Of a stretch of DNA of 64,000 bases, positions 53,439 to 62,399 are shown piece after piece; the first letter of the stretch is position 1, and each line of letters begins with the position of its first letter. The stretch is from Bacillus shivajii (GTDB lineage Bacteria; Bacillota; Bacilli; Bacillales; Salisediminibacteriaceae), in assembly GCF_020519665.1 (NCBI RefSeq), contig NZ_CP084703.1:4216001-4280000 (forward strand). Direction: 5' to 3'. The notes beneath the pieces are model-generated. The model ran no database searches. It was given only the letters and a program-made list of their open reading frames with translations, and was not told where the DNA came from. The translations under genes and the position numbers were made by a program.

Positions 53439-56400
53439 TTATGATGCTTTATTGAAGATTTTCTCCCAAAATCGCTCGCGAGTTTCCTCAATTTGACGCT
53501 CTCTTACTGATTCATTGCGAATATTTTCAAAGTTACTAATAAGCTGTTTTTTTACATTGTAAAAATGTGCTTGTTTTTCATTAAAGCCATATTCAATGTC
53601 ATTCTCACCTCTAGGCTTCAATTGAATTGTCTCACCAAATTTACCTGACACTCCCGTTACTTTAATGACGTCACCGTTTTCGTAAGAAAAGTCATCATAT
53701 GATAACCCTGTGCGATTATCGACTCTTACGAGCACACTAGTTCCATCTAATAATGATACGGCATCAAATTCAAACGTACCGAAGTTGTTTACGGAAGCTA
53801 AGTTTTCAATTTGAACGTATTCTAATTCAACTAGCATTCCTTCGTTGTTTTCACCTAGCTGACTCGGTGAAAGGCTCAATGGCTGCGGTACTTCTGCATC
53901 ACCTAGAACTTCAACATCTGTGACATCAACCAGCTGTTTTTCATCGTTAAAGCTCCCAGTCACCCCAGTTACTTTAACTTCTTGTCCAGCTGAAACTTCA
54001 ATGTCATGTTGGAAAACATATATTCCTGCTTCTTCATCTTGCATATAAAACCCTTGTGCACCCCAAGCACCTGAGTTTGAAGTTGTTACTCCTGTAACTG
54101 TAACAAGCTCGCCTTCAGCAAGGCTACGTGCTTCTGCAAGCGAAACTTTTTGAGGTTCAGGCTCAGCAGGTGACTCTACATCAATAAAGGTCATTGCACT
54201 TGGCGATTGCAGTCCTGGATGATTAAAGTATGCTTCCAAGCTCCCATTGACCTCGACTTTTTCTCCAATAATTATAGGATTTGTTTCAAGACCGAAATCA
54301 CTGCGGTACTCAGCTGGGATTTGGACGTACAACATTTTATCTAAATCTCTTTCCTTCGGATCATCAGCAATTGCCATATTAAAATCATTTGTAAACGGTG
54401 CTTCAAAGTTTACATTTGAGCCAGAAACAACATGCCCAACAATGTACCCCGCTACCGTTCCGTCTTGCCCTTGGTTTGCAATTGCTTCCTCAACTGTCAT
54501 CACACCACTAGGGTCACTTGGCTCTTCTTCGGTAAACTCAATAATATCTAGTTCACCACGTGGCTTTAATTGCGGTGTTCCTTCGTATTGGCTTGAAACA
54601 CCTGTGATGTTTACAACATCGCCATTTTCAAATGCAAAGTCAACGTAAGAAAGACCTGTTCGGTTATCAACACGAATGAGTACCGACTCATCCCCTGATA
54701 CAGCATCAAATTCAAACGTGCCATAACCACCGACTGCTTCAAGATTTTCAATCGTTACTTCGGATAACTTTAGAAGCTGACCTTCATTTTCTTCATTTAC
54801 ATGAGCTGGTGTAAGAACTTGTGCGTCTGGAACATCTACTGATCCAACTACTTCTAACGAGCCGACAGAACTAAGCTGTTTTTCACCATTAAACGAATCA
54901 CGCTTAGCCGTTATTTTTACGACGTCACCTTTTTCAACTAAATCTGCTTCTAACTGGTACACATAAATACCAGCTGTGTCATCTTGCATATAAAATCCTT
55001 CTGCACCCCAAGCACCAGGTGTAGACGTGACGATACCTTCAACCGTAACTTCTGTTCCATCAGTTGCATCTCTAGCTTCTGAAATAGAAATAACGTCGCC
55101 GTCTCCATCTACAAATTCATAATCATCCGGACCTTTAAGACCAGACCTACTGAAATAGGTTTCAAGATTACCGCTGACACGAACGGCTTCTCCTAATTTT
55201 TCTGGGTTATCTATAAGGTTCAATGCGCTACGAACATCACCTGTTGGTAGCTCTACAGGCAACAACTTATCGTAGTCACGTTCATAAGGACTGTCTGCTA
55301 GGACGATGTTCGTTCTCGTTGTGAATTCCCCTTCAAATTGAAAGGAATTCATTCCAGATATCGTCCCTACAATATACCCTTGTACGGTTGCTTCGCCATC
55401 GTTATTATCGATTGCTTCTTGAACACTAATCACACCTTCAGGAAGATCAATTGGATCTCGCTCAGCTTCTTGAATAGAAATCCGTTCCCCTTCTGTGTAA
55501 TCAATAGGTGCGCCGCCTTCTGGATCTGATACTTTTTCAATATATTCTAACGTTGCTTGCGTTACAGTGCCGAGCTCCGCAATAACATTCTCACCTAAGT
55601 TATAAGCAAAATGCCCATGCATATAGTCGTTATAACCGACGGCGTAATCATCGTCTAAACTAAAATCAGAGCCGTCTGGCAAGGTAATTTCAATATCACC
55701 AAAAAGGTCCTCACTGTCAGGGTCCTCAATTAATGAGTAATGAAGCCCTGCTACTTGCAAATCAACACCACGGTGGAAATTTGCTTGCGATAATAACACA
55801 TCAGCAATATCCTCACCACTAGCGTTCACGACAACTATTTCATTGCCGAATCGATCTAATGCTTCAACTTGCTCATCTGTAATAAAACCAGGCGGGACCT
55901 CTCCATTCACAGATGAACTGTTCAATAACGAAATGTCTGCTTCTGTTTCAGAAACAATCGCATCTGTATACAAATTCCCAAGTCCTACATCACTTTCTGC
56001 CTTATTATTTGAATATAAACCGCTTTCAGTTGTTCCGATAATTTCTCCTGCTGGCGGTGCATCAGGATCAATTTCTGTCGTGACACGCCCTTCAGATTCG
56101 TAATCGATTGGGTCATCTCCATAAGACTGTGCGTATTCGATCATCGCGTCTGTAAGTAGCATTTGCTCATCTTCGTCGACGACTTCACCGACGAAGTTAT
56201 AACCACTACCGCCCGTTCCAATGTAATCTCCGACAGCAACACGATATGTTTCATCCATGTCTAGCTCTTCACCACCAAGAGTGAGCTCTACGTCGTAAAA
56301 ACTTCCAGTCGTGTCTGTTATGACTGTATAATGTAGGCCTGAAGACTGTAAATCAATTTGGTTACGACGTGAGTAAGAGTACTCAATGACATCACGAATC

Positions 56401-57578
56401 GCTTGCCCTGTCATCTCATAAACCATCATTTCGTTACGGAACGGTTCAAGCATATGAATATCGAAAACACGAATGACTCCAGCAGGAATATTTGCTCGAA
56501 GTCCCCCATTGTTTGCAAAGGCCATGTCGGCTTCGCTAAAATGGCGCATCGCATCTGTGTAGAAATTCCCTAACGGAGCATCGCCGTTGTACCTTCCATC
56601 TCGGGTCAGGCCAGTGTTCGTAGACCCGATCACTTCCATAATTTCTTCTTCTACTTCAGCAATGTAATCCTGTACTTTTGCATCAATCTCTTCATCGACC
56701 TCTTCAATATCATTAACGTTTTGTAGTTCACTACTCGTAAGGCGTACGTTGCCTGTTTCTTTCCCAATCTCGAGTGTTAAATTCCCGACATGGCTTCCGT
56801 ATGAACCAGCTTGAACATATGGCGTATGCTCGTCATCATTTGCTGTATACGTACGATGACTATGCCCTCCAACAATCAAATCATAAAAACCAACTTCTTC
56901 AGCAATTCGTTGATCTTGTTCATGACCAATATGTGTTAGAGCAATCAAAACATCTACTTCATCTCTTAACCAATCATATGAAGCAGCAACCTCTACTGGA
57001 TGGTCAAAATCAATTCCTTCCACATTAGATGGAGATGTCGATGGTGGTGCTTGGGTTAGTCCGACAATTCCAACCTCTAGATCGTCACCTAGTTCAAGAA
57101 CAATATGGCCATCGAAATGATCGTCATCACTAATTGCAATATCTTTATCAACGACAGTAACATTTGCACCTAACCAAGGAAACTCAGACTGCTCACTACG
57201 CTCAGCAAAAATCTCCTGACCGTAATCAAACTCATGATTTCCAAAAGCTAATGCATCAAGGCCGATATCATTTAATAAATCAATCATCGGCTCACCGTCT
57301 TGAAAGTCGACGATCGGGTTTCCGCTAAAAATATCCCCACCATCTAAGTACAATGCATAATCTGACTTTTCGCGTTCTGCTGCGATGTATGCTCCAATTT
57401 TTCCGAAGTCTTCAATGTACGAGTGTAAGTCATTCGTATGAAGAATTCGTAATTCATACGTGTCTTCGGTCGGACCTGCCATGACCGCGCCCGTGTTGAG
57501 CGAAATCGGTGAGACAAGTAATAGCACAGCCATAAACATAATCAAACGTTTTTTTAAATAAGCTGCATTTAAAAACAT
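53439..57578 (-). CDS. secreted multidomain 5'-nucleotidase with duplicated DUF6359/OB-fold modules
   Basis: This 1379-residue acidic protein has a signal peptide (about 1-34). A metallophosphoesterase domain follows (HTNDLHS 47-53, DGGD 79-82, GNHEFD 113-118, THIGH 215-219, GGHSH 237-241). The first 5'-nucleotidase C-terminal domain (about 315-470) has NNGGLRANIPAG. A second C-domain (about 515-670) lacks the NNGG motif (LNSSSVNGEVPPG) and may be non-catalytic. Then come two tandem modules, each DUF6359-like (715-825; 1025-1133) plus OB-fold repeats (830-1010; 1143-1330). No LPXTG anchor or nuclease domain is visible, so it is probably released or wall-bound by charge. YhcR/YfkN are the nearest B. 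subtilis relatives. An ATGGAGGGAG RBS precedes the ATG. Confidence 0.9.
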   Translation of the reverse strand: MFLNAAYLKKRLIMFMAVLLLVSPISLNTGAVMAGPTEDTYELRILHTNDLHSYIEDFGKIGAYIAAEREKSDYALYLDGGDIFSGNPIVDFQDGEPMIDLLNDIGLDALAFGNHEFDYGQEIFAERSEQSEFPWLGANVTVVDKDIAISDDDHFDGHIVLELGDDLEVGIVGLTQAPPSTSPSNVEGIDFDHPVEVAASYDWLRDEVDVLIALTHIGHEQDQRIAEEVGFYDLIVGGHSHRTYTANDDEHTPYVQAGSYGSHVGNLTLEIGKETGNVRLTSSELQNVNDIEEVDEEIDAKVQDYIAEVEEEIMEVIGSTNTGLTRDGRYNGDAPLGNFYTDAMRHFSEADMAFANNGGLRANIPAGVIRVFDIHMLEPFRNEMMVYEMTGQAIRDVIEYSYSRRNQIDLQSSGLHYTVITDTTGSFYDVELTLGGEELDMDETYRVAVGDYIGTGGSGYNFVGEVVDEDEQMLLTDAMIEYAQSYGDDPIDYESEGRVTTEIDPDAPPAGEIIGTTESGLYSNNKAESDVGLGNLYTDAIVSETEADISLLNSSSVNGEVPPGFITDEQVEALDRFGNEIVVVNASGEDIADVLLSQANFHRGVDLQVAGLHYSLIEDPDSEDLFGDIEITLPDGSDFSLDDDYAVGYNDYMHGHFAYNLGENVIAELGTVTQATLEYIEKVSDPEGGAPIDYTEGERISIQEAERDPIDLPEGVISVQEAIDNNDGEATVQGYIVGTISGMNSFQFEGEFTTRTNIVLADSPYERDYDKLLPVELPTGDVRSALNLIDNPEKLGEAVRVSGNLETYFSRSGLKGPDDYEFVDGDGDVISISEARDATDGTEVTVEGIVTSTPGAWGAEGFYMQDDTAGIYVYQLEADLVEKGDVVKITAKRDSFNGEKQLSSVGSLEVVGSVDVPDAQVLTPAHVNEENEGQLLKLSEVTIENLEAVGGYGTFEFDAVSGDESVLIRVDNRTGLSYVDFAFENGDVVNITGVSSQYEGTPQLKPRGELDIIEFTEEEPSDPSGVMTVEEAIANQGQDGTVAGYIVGHVVSGSNVNFEAPFTNDFNMAIADDPKERDLDKMLYVQIPAEYRSDFGLETNPIIIGEKVEVNGSLEAYFNHPGLQSPSAMTFIDVESPAEPEPQKVSLAEARSLAEGELVTVTGVTTSNSGAWGAQGFYMQDEEAGIYVFQHDIEVSAGQEVKVTGVTGSFNDEKQLVDVTDVEVLGDAEVPQPLSLSPSQLGENNEGMLVELEYVQIENLASVNNFGTFEFDAVSLLDGTSVLVRVDNRTGLSYDDFSYENGDVIKVTGVSGKFGETIQLKPRGENDIEYGFNEKQAHFYNVKKQLISNFENIRNESVRERQIEETRERFWEKIFNKAS

Positions 57579-57610
57579 GTTTCTCCCTCCATTTCATAGA
57601 ATGTTAGATG

Positions 57611-58483
57611 CTAAAAACTAGGATAAACATACGGGTTACTAGGTGCTGAAACTTCAGTGATGTCTGTGACAACAACAACTGGAATGTCCCAGCCATTTAC
57701 GTTGTTCATCACAATTTCGCCTGTGACCCTCAACCAATCATCGTTTTCATAGCTTAAAATATCGCCCCCTTTAACTGGTAATCCATATAGTGAAGAATCT
57801 GCTGTACAGCAAATCATTGCAAACCTCGATAGAAAGCCTAGCCCCTCGTCTTCAAAGTGAGCATCATGAAACATGAATCCAGTAATCTCAACTTCTTGGC
57901 CAATCAACTCATCTGGATAAGCTTGTAACGCATTTAAAATATCGATATAACTTTCATCATCAATAACAATTCGTTCATCCATCGCTAAACTTTGAGCAAA
58001 CCTTTCAATATATAAATCTTCCATCGAACTTCTCCGAACATTTGCATCCTCTTCATACTCATTTGCAAGCTGGTACGTTGAGACGCCACCGATATTTACC
58101 CCTCGATTTTCTGCAAAACTACTGTTCAACCCAGCCTCTGGAAGAACAAACCCTAATAAAAGTGGCGTAAGAAAAATGGAATAAACTAGCGTTTTTTTCA
58201 ACAATGATCCTTTCATTTGATGGTTATGCTCACAGTGGCAACCATCATCTGCAGCTTGTCCTCTCGGCGTACTTCGCCAATATTGAATCCCCGACAAAAA
58301 TAGAAACATCGCTAATGCAAAGTAAACGAAAATCATCATTCTCGGAGCGATATATAAATGAATCGAATTGTTCACAATCATGCTAATCATTAATAGAGAG
58401 AACCCAAGAAAAATCGTCCCTCTTAAAAATACATGGAAATCCCATTGCTTCTTTTGAGTCTTTTGTTTTGCCTTCTTGTTCAC
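57611..58483 (-). CDS. ycgQ: YcgQ family membrane protein (TIGR03943)
   Basis: This 290-residue protein has four membrane helices in the first 130 residues, a His/Cys-rich cytosolic loop (DDGCHCEHNHQMKGS near residue 80), and an extracellular soluble domain with FAMICCTADSSLYGLPV near 226. TIGR03943 members always accompany a YcgR-type permease. The start is GTG, 12 bases after an AGGAGGGG RBS that overlaps the permease stop codon. Its role is unknown; the His/Cys loop suggests metal handling, which is inference. Confidence 0.82.
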   Translation of the reverse strand: MNKKAKQKTQKKQWDFHVFLRGTIFLGFSLLMISMIVNNSIHLYIAPRMMIFVYFALAMFLFLSGIQYWRSTPRGQAADDGCHCEHNHQMKGSLLKKTLVYSIFLTPLLLGFVLPEAGLNSSFAENRGVNIGGVSTYQLANEYEEDANVRRSSMEDLYIERFAQSLAMDERIVIDDESYIDILNALQAYPDELIGQEVEITGFMFHDAHFEDEGLGFLSRFAMICCTADSSLYGLPVKGGDILSYENDDWLRVTGEIVMNNVNGWDIPVVVVTDITEVSAPSNPYVYPSF

Positions 58484-58495
58484 AGGTCACCCCTC

Positions 58496-59518
58496 CTAAA
58501 TCACTGTAAATTGAACGATAAGTACGGCTAAAAATACAACAACCGTTACGACAGAAATAAACGTAATTACAAACCGCGCTTTAAAAACGGCAAAAAGCAT
58601 AATCGTATTTTTTAAATCAATCATTGGCCCATATACGAGAAACGCAATAATTGATCCTACGGAAAACGTACTTCCAAACGATGAAGCAACAAATGCATCA
58701 GCCTCTGAACATAATGAGAGAACGTAAGCAAATGCCATCATGACGATCGTTGATGAATACTCGTTGGAGCCAATATCTAAGAGTAACTGCCTGTCCATAA
58801 ACGTCTGAAAAATCGCAGCAAAAAACGCACCGATGATCAGGAACTTACCCATGTCAAAAAATTCATCAGCTGCATGGAAAAATGTTTGTTTAAATTTTGA
58901 CTGCTTTGCTTCTTTATGCGAATGATGAGTATGTACAACCGGAACAGTTGACTCTTCTTTTAACTGCTTGGAGTTTTTAAAAATGATGTAGAAAATTCCT
59001 CCGATAATCACTGCAAGTCCAAACGCTAAAGACATCCTTAAATACAGCACCGTTAAGTCGGTACGAAATGCATAAAAGGTAGATAAAGCAACAATCGGGT
59101 TAAGGATTGGAGCTGCAACGAGGAAGATCACACCAATATGTAAAGGCATCCCCTTTTTTATTAATCTTCTGACAACGAGAACAATGGCACACTCACATAT
59201 AGGGAAAAGTGCCGCTAATGCCGTAGCTGGTATAAGTGCAGCAAACGCGTTTTTCGGTAAATATTTTTGAATCACTTCTTCTTTTACATAAACTTGAATA
59301 AGTGCCGAAACAAAAACTCCGAGCAAAATAAATGGGATCGCTTCAATGACAATACTTAAAAAAATTGTATTTGCATTTACCCATTCTGCTGGAACCGTTA
59401 AGAAAGGGTTGTCCCCTTTAAAAAAGTTGTAGCTAAGAAATAGTAGAACCATGACTCCTAAGATAATAAGATTAAAATCCGTACTATATGATCGAATCGT
59501 TTCCTTCTCCCTCAACAT
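58496..59518 (-). CDS. ycgR: YcgR family permease (UPF0718)
   Basis: This 340-residue permease has about eight helices. Conserved blocks are IEAIPFILLGVFVSALIQVYV near residue 60, FPICECAIVLVVRRLIKKGMP near 108, VAAPILNPIVALSTFYAFR near 138, and SLCSEADAFVASSF near 270; a His-rich cytosolic segment (VVHTHHSHKEAKQ) is near 198. ATG 59516-59518 is chosen because GAGGTGG lies before it; the frame extends 23 codons upstream without an RBS. The substrate is unknown. Confidence 0.82.
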   Translation of the reverse strand: MLREKETIRSYSTDFNLIILGVMVLLFLSYNFFKGDNPFLTVPAEWVNANTIFLSIVIEAIPFILLGVFVSALIQVYVKEEVIQKYLPKNAFAALIPATALAALFPICECAIVLVVRRLIKKGMPLHIGVIFLVAAPILNPIVALSTFYAFRTDLTVLYLRMSLAFGLAVIIGGIFYIIFKNSKQLKEESTVPVVHTHHSHKEAKQSKFKQTFFHAADEFFDMGKFLIIGAFFAAIFQTFMDRQLLLDIGSNEYSSTIVMMAFAYVLSLCSEADAFVASSFGSTFSVGSIIAFLVYGPMIDLKNTIMLFAVFKARFVITFISVVTVVVFLAVLIVQFTVI

Positions 59519-59757
59519 AACCACCTCACTTCCACAAGCATCTCTTACACGTTCTTTAAGGGTATCAATGAAGTATGAATTCAACATAAAGATACTGTAA
59601 AACTATTGTAAAAGTATGCAAAAGAAATGTATATATTATATACAGTTTCGAATCATTAGCCCTATAAGTAGGACATATTTAGACATATTTCGTCTATTAA
59701 TCGACAGTTATCATAGGTAATAAAGCATATAAAACACCCCAAAAATTTTCCCACATT

Positions 59758-59784
59758 ATTACCAGGTGCCTGGCACCTGGTAAT
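59758..59784. repeat. GGTGCCTGGCACC palindrome, copy 4
   Basis: ATTACCAGGTGCC and GGCACCTGGTAAT are perfect inverted arms around a single T. This is the most complete of the four copies. Confidence 0.85.
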
Positions 59785-59810
59785 GAATTGGAATGGATGT
59801 TGTTGTAGGA

Positions 59811-60013
59811 GGGAAAATCCGCTAATTTTCGGGTTGTATTTTTATACAAAAACCACTTACTTATATTCGTTTTCCCTCTTCTTTATTCATGAATTGAGTC
59901 CTACAAAAACGAGTCTGACTCACGTGAGACAGACTCAATCTTGTAGGACTCAATATTCAAGAAAAATATAGATAATACACGAAAAAAGGGAGGTCTGTCA
60001 TCCAACCACCCCT
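59811..60013. repeat. covarying hairpin element, copy B
   Basis: The main stem is ATTGAGTCCTACAA (59893-59906) with TTGTAGGACTCAAT (59941-59954). An inner stem pairs GAGTCTG/CAGACTC, with the palindrome CTCACGTGAG at its tip. Flanking blocks match copy A: GAAAATCC..ATTTTC, TGTATTTTTATACAA, TTATTCATGAATTGA, and GAGGTCTGTCATCCAACCAC. Same orientation as copy A, 6.8 kb apart. Confidence 0.75.
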
Positions 60014-60097
60014 CCACACGTTAAACTCACCCTTAAATTACCGATAACTTTTTATAAATCTCCCTCTCCCTATTGTATAAATACTATCACCATCTTC

Positions 60098-60586
60098 TCA
60101 CCGCGATTGAATCCGAATGTTCGTGTTGCGTACCGAACGTTTAACTGGTGGCTCATCTAATATAGACGTACATCTTGGGCACCTCACCGCCCGCAATGGA
60201 ATATCTGAAAAACAGTGCGGACATGTTTTTTGCTTTGTTGCGGCCATTGGGACCCGACGTAACTTATTCATTTGAATGATCACAAGGTAAGCCGCAAAGG
60301 CGATAATTACAAAATGAAGGACCGTTTCAATGAACATCCCGTAATTAATCGTTGCAGCCCCTGCCTCTTCTGCTTCCGCTAGACTACGATAATTTCCACC
60401 TGATAAATTAATATACATATTTGAGAAGTTCACTTTTCCTAATATAAGCCCGAGAGGTGGCATAAGTACATCTGACACAAACGAGGTTACAATTTTTCCA
60501 AATGCAGCCCCAATAATAACCCCAATACCCATATCAACGACATTCCCTCTTACAGCAAACTCTTTAAATCCTTGAAAAAAAGACAT
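60098..60586 (-). CDS. mscL: large-conductance mechanosensitive channel MscL with C-terminal zinc ribbon
   Basis: MscL releases solutes on hypo-osmotic shock. The protein is 162 residues, about 30 longer than usual. TM1 (about 15-45, RGNVVDMGIGVIIGAAFGKI) and TM2 (about 82-105, FIETVLHFVIIAFAAYLVI) are canonical. The extension contains Cys122-x2-Cys125 and Cys136-x2-Cys139 (CPHCFSDIPLRAVRCPRC), a zinc-ribbon pattern, replacing the usual C-terminal helix bundle, then a basic tail. A GGGGGAGAG RBS precedes the ATG. Confidence 0.93.
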   Translation of the reverse strand: MSFFQGFKEFAVRGNVVDMGIGVIIGAAFGKIVTSFVSDVLMPPLGLILGKVNFSNMYINLSGGNYRSLAEAEEAGAATINYGMFIETVLHFVIIAFAAYLVIIQMNKLRRVPMAATKQKTCPHCFSDIPLRAVRCPRCTSILDEPPVKRSVRNTNIRIQSR

Positions 60587-60736
60587 GTTCTCTCCCCCAA
60601 CTAAAGCTTGTCTCGTTTACATGTATGATTTCGATCCGTGTAACATGACGATGTTTTCAATCATTGAATAGAAAAGATTTCCTTTGAGAATAAATAGGAA
60701 GTAGAACGTATTTTTTCAACTAAAGGAGGAACGATT

Positions 60737-62287
60737 ATGCCAGGAATGTCCGGACCTTTTGGTGGGCTGCCTCAATATCCTGAATCATACTGGTTAGACT
60801 CTGTAAAAATCCCGTCCTTTGAAAAAATGAAGGACAATATAGAATCAGATGTGTTAATTGTCGGTGGGGGAATCACTGGAATTACGACAGCTTACTTGCT
60901 ATCGAAGGAAGGAGTTAAAGTCACCCTTATCGATGCGACAACTCTATTCAATGGTACAACGGGTCATACAACTGCAAAAATCACGTCACAACATGACCTT
61001 ATTTATGATGAACTCATCCATCATTTCGGAGAAAATTTTGCAAAAACATACTATGAAACAACAACGCATGCAAAATCATTTATTAAGGAAACAATTGATC
61101 GATATGACATCGATTGTGGGTATGAAGAGAAGGATGCTGTCCTCTATGCCACAACAGATCAATACAAAAGAAAGCTAGAAAAAGAATATAAAGCTTATCG
61201 GAAGCTTGGTATTCCTGCTGAAGAGCTAGATTCACTTCCGTTTCCTGTTGAGATAACAAAAGCGATTGCAATGAAAGACCAAGCACAATTTCACCCTTTA
61301 AAATATTTAACGAGGTTAGTTGAGGAATTCATTGCAAATGGTGGAGAAATTTATGAACAAACAACTGCTGTCGAGATTATGGGTGAATCTGCGACAGGAC
61401 AACACCTCAGTGTCGAAACACGTGATGGTCATCATATTACTTGCAGTTTTGTCGTACAATGTACTCACTTTCCGTTCTTTGATCATGAAGGCGGATATTT
61501 TGCACGTTTAAAGGCAGACCGATCATATATCGTCGCTGCAAAAGGAAATGTTGACGACCTTCCAGGGATGTATTTAAGTGTAGATGAACCAAAACGCTCC
61601 GTTCGAACCGTACAAATAAACGGAGAAACTCATTTGCTCTTAAGCGGCGAAAATCATAAAACCGGTCAAGGCATCTCTACAATTAAACATTATGAGGCTT
61701 TACAACAATACGGAATGGACATTTTCGACATAAATGAAATTCCTTATAGGTGGTCAGCACAAGATTTAACAACCCTTGATAATGTCCCTTATGTCGGACC
61801 AGTATCGAATGACCACTCAAACATATTTGTTGCAACCGGGTTCCGTAAGTGGGGGATGACACATGGTACTGCTGCAGCCCATGTTTTAAAAGACTCAGTT
61901 TTACAAAAAGATACCCCTGCAATGGAACTATACTCACCAGAACGCTTTCACGCAGATCCGAGCATTAAACACTTTATACAACAAGGCTGGGACGTGACAA
62001 AACAATTTACTAAAGGTAAACTCATGCCTATAAAAAAGAAAATTGATGACGTGGAAAAAGGTGAAGGTGCCGTTGTTGACTTTAACGGTAATCGATTTGG
62101 CTGCTACCGAGACGATGACGGTGAAGTGCACCTCGTAGATACGACCTGTAAACATATGGGCTGTGAAGTGGAATGGAACTCAGGTGATAACACATGGGAC
62201 TGCCCTTGTCACGGCTCTCGCTACTCGTTTGACGGTGAAGTAATCGAAGGCCCTGCGAAAGAAGGATTAAGAAAAGGCGAAGAATAA
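60737..62287 (+). CDS. yhfW: FAD-dependent oxidoreductase with C-terminal Rieske [2Fe-2S] domain (YhfW-like)
   Basis: This 516-residue protein has an N-terminal DAO-type FAD domain (VLIVGGGITGITTAYLLSKEG near residue 39; GTTGHTTAKITSQHD near 74; the later VATGFRKWGMTHGTAAAHVL near 364). The Rieske domain starts near residue 425, with ligands in CKHMGC and CPCHGSRY (Cys-x-His and Cys-x2-His). The architecture is that of B. subtilis YhfW, for which no substrate is known. An AAAGGAGGAACG RBS precedes the ATG. It has its own terminator. Confidence 0.92.
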   Translation: MPGMSGPFGGLPQYPESYWLDSVKIPSFEKMKDNIESDVLIVGGGITGITTAYLLSKEGVKVTLIDATTLFNGTTGHTTAKITSQHDLIYDELIHHFGENFAKTYYETTTHAKSFIKETIDRYDIDCGYEEKDAVLYATTDQYKRKLEKEYKAYRKLGIPAEELDSLPFPVEITKAIAMKDQAQFHPLKYLTRLVEEFIANGGEIYEQTTAVEIMGESATGQHLSVETRDGHHITCSFVVQCTHFPFFDHEGGYFARLKADRSYIVAAKGNVDDLPGMYLSVDEPKRSVRTVQINGETHLLLSGENHKTGQGISTIKHYEALQQYGMDIFDINEIPYRWSAQDLTTLDNVPYVGPVSNDHSNIFVATGFRKWGMTHGTAAAHVLKDSVLQKDTPAMELYSPERFHADPSIKHFIQQGWDVTKQFTKGKLMPIKKKIDDVEKGEGAVVDFNGNRFGCYRDDDGEVHLVDTTCKHMGCEVEWNSGDNTWDCPCHGSRYSFDGEVIEGPAKEGLRKGEE

Positions 62288-62298
62288 CAACACAATCT

Positions 62299-62334
62299 AA
62301 AGAAGCCACTTTTATAAAATGGCTTCTTTTTTAC
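62299..62334 (+). terminator. yhfW terminator
   Basis: AAGAAGCCA pairs with TGGCTTCTT around an AT-rich loop, followed by TTTTTAC. Confidence 0.85.
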
Positions 62335-62399
62335 GTTTGTTTTTGTATTTTTATGTTATAATTCGTATTAATATTAACAAAATCAAGGAGGAACAGACG

